DNA from: Sphingomonas sp. UBA4766
GTDB taxonomy: Bacteria; Pseudomonadota; Alphaproteobacteria; Sphingomonadales; Sphingomonadaceae
Reading direction: 5' to 3'
Assembly: GCA_002403415.1 (NCBI GenBank)
Contig: DHHS01000058.1
Location: 1-9,588, forward strand
Length of the DNA stretch: 9,588 nt
Below, piece after piece: positions 6,072 to 9,588 of the stretch. Both the position numbers and the translations under genes were made by a program. The notes beneath the pieces were generated by a model. It was not told where the DNA came from, ran no database searches, and saw nothing but the letters and a program-made list of their open reading frames with translations. How positions within the stretch are numbered: position 1 is the first letter of the stretch; every line of letters begins with the position of its first letter.

Positions 6072-6563
6072 ATGGCGGTCAAAGTTGTGACCAATCCCGA
6101 ACGCATGATCGCCAATTGGCGCGTCGCGATGTTTGGCCTCGCCAATCTCTTCCTGACGACGAACCGCGCGTTTCAAAGCACCGGCATTGTCCGCAACCCG
6201 ACCGAGTTGCAGATCTATCTGACCGTTGCCGTCGCCAACATCCAGAAATTGGTGCGCGAGCGTCAGATTCCCGAAGAATTTGCCGGAACCGCTATTTTGC
6301 CGCGCGAATGGGTGATCCCGATTTCACGCAACGCGATTGCGGCGGCGACGGGCCTGCCCCGCGAAACGGTGCGTCGGCACGTCGAAAGCATTATCGCGCG
6401 CGGGCTGTTGGTCGACGACGAGCGCGGCGGCGTGCGATTGCCCGAGGGACTCGTCACCAAAATGGGCATCGAATCAATTATCGAACCCATCATGATCGAA
6501 TTTACGCGCACCGCCGAACATCTGATCCGGCTGGGCGTGGTCGACCGCGACAATGGGGATTGA
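6072..6563 (+). CDS. Uncharacterised winged helix-turn-helix protein
   Basis: A 163-residue protein I cannot name. The N-terminal half (about 10-75) is predicted mostly helical, with hydrophobic stretches MFGLANLFL (20-28) and LQIYLTVAVANIQKLV (46-61) that look like dimerisation helices rather than membrane segments. Residues 84-111 form a clear helix-turn-helix: ISRNAIAAATGLPRETVRRHVESIIARG, with RETVRRHV as the recognition helix. A wing-like GLLVDDERGGVRLPEG follows at 111-126. This resembles the DNA-binding end of Crp- or GntR-type regulators, without their usual ligand domains. A C-terminal helix (about 132-155) follows. AGGGAG lies 13 nt before the ATG, with closer purines GGAA at 6061-6064. 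It lies 75 bp after the dehydrogenase, so it may regulate that gene or its surroundings. Confidence 0.75.
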   Translation: MAVKVVTNPERMIANWRVAMFGLANLFLTTNRAFQSTGIVRNPTELQIYLTVAVANIQKLVRERQIPEEFAGTAILPREWVIPISRNAIAAATGLPRETVRRHVESIIARGLLVDDERGGVRLPEGLVTKMGIESIIEPIMIEFTRTAEHLIRLGVVDRDNGD

Positions 6564-6578
6564 GGGCGCTACTCCGCG

Positions 6579-6995
6579 TCAGGCCGCAAAAATCATCGCA
6601 TCGTCGGCAAACGCCTTGAATTCAAGCGCATTGCCGCTGGGATCCCGGAAAAACATTGTCGCTTGCTCGCCGACTTGCCCGGCAAAGCGGAGGTGCGGCG
6701 CAATGCCCCAGCTGATGCCAGCCGCACTCAGCCGGTCTGCCAGCGCCTGCCAATCCCCCATCGTCAGCACCACGCCGAAATGCGGCACCGGCACGTCATG
6801 GCCATCAACCGGATTGGTGTGATCGGGGGAGCGCGCCTCGGTCGAAAGGTGCGCCACAAGTTGATGCCCGAAAAAGTCGAAATCGACCCACTGCGCTGAC
6901 GATCGCCCCTCGGCACAGCCCAGCAGCCCGCCATAAAAGGCGCGCGCGGCGGCGAGATCGTGAACCGGCAAAGCAAAGTGGAACGGACGCGGCAT
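6579..6995 (-). CDS. VOC-family (glyoxalase/dioxygenase-like) protein
   Basis: A 138-residue protein with the two beta-alpha-beta-beta-beta modules of the vicinal oxygen chelate fold. Module one starts FHFALPVHDLAAARAFYGGLLG (5-26) and includes VDFDFFGHQLVAHL (37-50). Module two starts VPVPHFGVVLTMGDW (68-82) and ends MFFRDPSGNALEFKAF (114-129). H6, H72 and E125 are in the usual metal-ligand positions, so a metal-dependent enzyme is likely, but the reaction (glyoxalase, dioxygenase or other) cannot be told from sequence. The gene is convergent with the winged-helix gene (15 bp between stops) and divergent from lnt (56 bp). The ATG at 6995 is the only start codon seen near the domain start; the GAAGGA upstream is 15 nt away, longer than usual. 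Confidence 0.85.
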   Translation of the reverse strand: MPRPFHFALPVHDLAAARAFYGGLLGCAEGRSSAQWVDFDFFGHQLVAHLSTEARSPDHTNPVDGHDVPVPHFGVVLTMGDWQALADRLSAAGISWGIAPHLRFAGQVGEQATMFFRDPSGNALEFKAFADDAMIFAA

Positions 6996-7051
6996 GACGC
7001 GATCATAATGTCCTTCACACGGCGCGTCACCGGGCTTGTTCAGCGGGCCGG

Positions 7052-8638
7052 TTGCGCATAGCCGTGGCGGCGATGATCGCGATTCTCCTCCACCGACCGG
7101 GCTTTGCCGCGCTTCTGCTTGGGGCGGCTGCGGCCAGCGGTTTTGCGCCGCTCAACCTTTGGCCGGTGGCGCTGGCGGCGCTGGCGCTGTGGCTGATGCT
7201 GGTGCATGCGGCGGCCAATGTCCGCGCGGCGCTGTGGCGCGGCTGGCTGTTTGGCTGGGCGCATCTGACGCTCGCCAATATGTGGATTGCACAAGCCTTT
7301 ACTTATCAGGACGCGATGCCGCACTGGCTGGGCCCACCCGCCGTGGCGCTGCTGTGCGTGTATCTGGCGATTTACCCGATGATGGCAGCGGGGCTGGCGT
7401 GGCGATGGGGCAAGCGCCACGGGCCGGAGGGCAGTGCGCTCGACCTGCGCTTTGTGCTGATCGCCGGTGCAGCGTGGATCGTGACCGAATGGCTGCGCGG
7501 TTGGGCGCTGACCGGCTATCCTTGGCCGCCGCTTGCGACAATGTGGGTGCCGGTGCTGGGCATTGCATGGAGCGCGGCGTGGGTCGGCACTTATGCGCTG
7601 TCGGGGCTGACGCTGGTGCTGGCGGGTTCACTGGCGTTGGCAGTGACGGGCAAGTGGCGGGCGGCCGCCGTGGCGGTGCCGGTGGTGGCGGCGCTGGCGG
7701 TGCGCGGCATCGACATACCCTTGACCGCCCCCAATCTCGATCCCGCCGCGCCGCGCCTGCGCATTGTCCAGCCCAACCTCGATCAGGAACAGCGGCCGCG
7801 CCCCGACTATGCCGAAACCAACTTGCAGGCGCTGCTCGCGAGCAGCGGCGCACCCGGACCCGCGCCGCGCCTGATCCTTTGGCCGGAGGGCGCGTTGCGC
7901 TATCTGATTGAGGAAGGGTATCCGCCACAATATTATGCCGCCGGCGATCCGATCGTCACCCGGCGGCGCATCGCGGCGATCCTCGGGCCCCGCGACATTG
8001 TGCTGACGGGCGGCAATGCGGTGGTGTTCAAGCCCAACGGCACGGTTGCCGCCGTCACCAATTCGGTGTTCGCAATCAATGCGAACGGTGTGATCCTCAG
8101 CCGCTATGACAAGGCACATCTGGTGCCCTGGGGCGAATATCTGCCGTGGCGGCCGGTGCTGTCGATGATCGGCATTTCGCGGCTGGTCCCCGGTGCGTTC
8201 GACTTTGCCCCCGGCCCTGGCCCGCGCACGCTGCCGCTACCCGGCTTTGGCGCGGCGGGGATGCTGATCTGCTATGAAGTGATTTTTTCGGGCGAAGTCA
8301 TGGACGCCAAGCACCGCCCAGCCTTCCTGTTCAATCCGTCGAACGATAGCTGGTATGCGCGCTTCGGCCCCGAACAGCATCTGGCGATGGCGCGGCTGCG
8401 CGCGATTGAGGAAGGGGTGCCGATCATCCGCGCGACGCCCACTGGCATTTCCGCCATCGTCGACGCCGATGGTCGCATCACGGCCCAGGTCGATTGGGGC
8501 AAGACCGGGGCGGCAGAGGCGGTGCTCCCGCCACCGCACGCGCCGACGCTGTTCGCGATGGGCGGCAACTGGATCGCGCTGAGCCTCGCGCTCCTCCTCG
8601 CCGTCCTTGGTGTTGCCATCGGCCGTCGAGCGCGGTAG
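7052..8638 (+). CDS. lnt: Apolipoprotein N-acyltransferase
   Basis: Lnt transfers the third acyl chain from phospholipid to the N-terminal cysteine of diacylglyceryl lipoproteins in the inner membrane. The 528-residue protein has about seven or eight hydrophobic segments in its first 240 residues, a periplasmic nitrilase-like domain (about 250-500) and a final membrane helix (about 507-525). The Glu-Lys-Cys triad is present: E279 in LILWPEG, K354 in SRYDKAHLVPWGEYLP, and C407 in MLICYEVIFSG. The start is uncertain: TTG 7052, GTG 7064 or ATG 7073 are all in frame, and none has a strong ribosome site. The ATG would still keep the first membrane helix. It lies downstream of a convergent/divergent block rather than directly behind corC. 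metK follows after 69 bp. Confidence 0.93.
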   Translation: MRIAVAAMIAILLHRPGFAALLLGAAAASGFAPLNLWPVALAALALWLMLVHAAANVRAALWRGWLFGWAHLTLANMWIAQAFTYQDAMPHWLGPPAVALLCVYLAIYPMMAAGLAWRWGKRHGPEGSALDLRFVLIAGAAWIVTEWLRGWALTGYPWPPLATMWVPVLGIAWSAAWVGTYALSGLTLVLAGSLALAVTGKWRAAAVAVPVVAALAVRGIDIPLTAPNLDPAAPRLRIVQPNLDQEQRPRPDYAETNLQALLASSGAPGPAPRLILWPEGALRYLIEEGYPPQYYAAGDPIVTRRRIAAILGPRDIVLTGGNAVVFKPNGTVAAVTNSVFAINANGVILSRYDKAHLVPWGEYLPWRPVLSMIGISRLVPGAFDFAPGPGPRTLPLPGFGAAGMLICYEVIFSGEVMDAKHRPAFLFNPSNDSWYARFGPEQHLAMARLRAIEEGVPIIRATPTGISAIVDADGRITAQVDWGKTGAAEAVLPPPHAPTLFAMGGNWIALSLALLLAVLGVAIGRRAR

Positions 8639-8643
8639 GGGCA

Positions 8644-8665
8644 CATATAAGGAAAGCTTTATATG
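8644..8665. promoter_or_regulatory. 22-bp inverted repeat upstream of metK (candidate operator)
   Basis: CATATAAGG (8644-8652) and CTTTATATG (8657-8665) form an inverted repeat around AAAG. All nine positions pair if one G-T is allowed (8 exact complements). AT-rich palindromes of this size are typical operators of ArsR-family regulators, and SAM/SAH-responsive members (SahR/SamR type) control methionine-cycle genes, metK included, in proteobacteria. I recall similar motifs but could not verify a match. The site lies 6 bp after the lnt stop and 42 bp before the metK ATG, so it could instead act as an RNA hairpin. No clear promoter hexamers were found around it. Confidence 0.5.
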
Positions 8666-8680
8666 CGGTCTTTGGACCGC
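8665..8680 (+). other. Second hairpin in the metK leader
   Basis: GCGGTC (8665-8670) and GACCGC (8675-8680) pair perfectly over 6 bp around TTTG, starting on the last base of the preceding inverted repeat. It is not followed by a T tract, so it is not a standard intrinsic terminator for lnt. It ends 15 nt before the metK ribosome site GAGG (8696-8699). In an RNA it would stack next to the upstream hairpin. A cis-acting role is possible; no known riboswitch class is recognised. Confidence 0.4.
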
Positions 8681-8707
8681 GCCCGGCTCAACAATGAGGG
8701 TTTTTGC

Positions 8708-9588
8708 ATGCGCTCTTCGTTTCTCTTTACATCCGAATCGGTCTCCGAAGGCCATCCGGACAAGGTTGCCGACCAGATTTCCGACGCCATTGTCGACCTG
8801 TTCCTGTCCAAGGATCCTGAAGCGCGCATCGCCTGTGAAACGCTAACCACGACCAACCGCGTCGTGCTGGCGGGCGAAATCCGCTGCAAGGGCGTGTATG
8901 AGGACGGCGCCTGGGCTCCCGGCGCGCTCGAAGAGATCGAAGCGACCGTGCGCGCGACGGTGAAGCGCATCGGTTATGAACAAGATGGCTTTCATTGGCA
9001 GAGCTTTGACTTTGCCAACCACCTCCACGGTCAAAGCGCACACATCGCACAGGGCGTCGATGAAAGCGGCAACAAGGAAGAAGGTGCCGGGGATCAGGGT
9101 ATCATGTTCGGCTACGCGACCGACGAAACCCCGGATTTGCTGCCGGCAACGCTTTACTACTCGCACCGCATTCTGGAACGGATGGCAGCGGACCGCCACT
9201 CAGGTGCGGCACCCTTTCTGGAGCCCGACGCCAAGAGTCAGGTGACGCTCGCTTACGAAAACGAAGTGCCGGTGCGCGCGACCGCGCTGGTCGTGTCGAC
9301 GCAGCACGCACCGGGCTATTGCGACGACGGCGCGGCGGGGAGCGATCCGGCAAAATATGCGGTGCTGCGCGATTATGTGACCGGCGTGTTCGCCGCGGTC
9401 CTGCCCGAAGGCTTCATCACCGACGAAACCAAGATTTACGTCAACCCCACCGGTCGCTTTGAAATTGGCGGGCCGGATGGCGACGCGGGGCTGACCGGGC
9501 GCAAGATCATCGTCGACACTTATGGCGGGGCCGCTCCCCATGGCGGCGGCGCGTTCAGCGGCAAGGACCCGACCAAGGTCGACCGCTC
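8708..9588 (+). CDS. metK: S-adenosylmethionine synthetase (partial, 3' end outside window)
   Basis: MetK makes S-adenosylmethionine from methionine and ATP in the cytosol. The first 293 residues are present, and the frame is still open at the right edge; the family is usually about 390-400 residues. Diagnostic motifs are SEGHPDK (13-19, with the catalytic His and metal-binding Asp), GAGDQGIMFGYA (127-138, the first family signature), NPTGRFEIGGPDGDAGLTGRK (246-266) and GGGAFSGKDPTKVDR (279-293, the second signature and ATP/phosphate loop). An insertion around 200-215 (APGYCDDGAAGSDPAKY) lengthens the central domain, as in alphaproteobacterial enzymes. ATG 8708 is preceded by GAGG at 8696-8699 with 8-nt spacing. 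The leader carries two tandem inverted repeats that may control expression. Confidence 0.96.
   Translation, partial: MRSSFLFTSESVSEGHPDKVADQISDAIVDLFLSKDPEARIACETLTTTNRVVLAGEIRCKGVYEDGAWAPGALEEIEATVRATVKRIGYEQDGFHWQSFDFANHLHGQSAHIAQGVDESGNKEEGAGDQGIMFGYATDETPDLLPATLYYSHRILERMAADRHSGAAPFLEPDAKSQVTLAYENEVPVRATALVVSTQHAPGYCDDGAAGSDPAKYAVLRDYVTGVFAAVLPEGFITDETKIYVNPTGRFEIGGPDGDAGLTGRKIIVDTYGGAAPHGGGAFSGKDPTKVDR

Noticed and set aside
7036..7911. A 291-residue plus-strand open frame overlapping lnt in another frame
   Set aside because: Its composition is almost all Gly, Ala, Arg and Asp. The lnt frame carries the catalytic triad, so this is a frame shadow.

Overview
The window is high-GC DNA with strong G/C bias at third codon positions. 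Its core genes (phoH, ybeY, a corC/hlyC-type CBS gene, lnt, metK) lie in the order usual for Alphaproteobacteria. Protein style and gene order suggest an order such as Sphingomonadales. That placement is inference from gene content; no rRNA or tRNA gene is present to confirm it.

Left part (1 to about 2157), accessory in character. It starts with the 3' end of a gene that looks like an NTF2/SnoaL-fold protein, closed by an intrinsic terminator. A stand-alone DUF4336 (metallo-beta-lactamase-like) gene follows. A 268-bp gap then carries three copies of a 15-bp repeat. Next, on the minus strand, is a ParD/ParE-type toxin-antitoxin pair with an intact antitoxin. The toxin reading frame is complete except for one in-frame amber codon at position 22.

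Middle part (2158-4633): a tight plus-strand operon phoH-ybeY-corC. The first two genes overlap by 8 bp and the last two are 10 bp apart. A good intrinsic terminator ends it. These are RNA-metabolism and envelope/ion housekeeping functions.

Inserted part (4671-6995): a membrane-anchored PQQ-type beta-propeller sugar/aldose dehydrogenase, an uncharacterised 163-residue protein with a winged helix-turn-helix, and a convergent VOC-fold (glyoxalase/dioxygenase-like) gene. This block separates corC from lnt, which are often adjacent in related genomes.

Right part (7052-9588): lnt (apolipoprotein N-acyltransferase), probably with a non-ATG start, followed by metK (S-adenosylmethionine synthetase), cut off by the window edge. 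The 69-bp lnt-metK gap holds a 22-bp inverted repeat immediately followed by a second hairpin. It is a good candidate for methionine/SAM-responsive control of metK.

I did not find a clearly new multi-gene system. The items most worth a second look are the amber-interrupted toxin, the triple repeat, the metK leader and the unassigned winged-helix protein.
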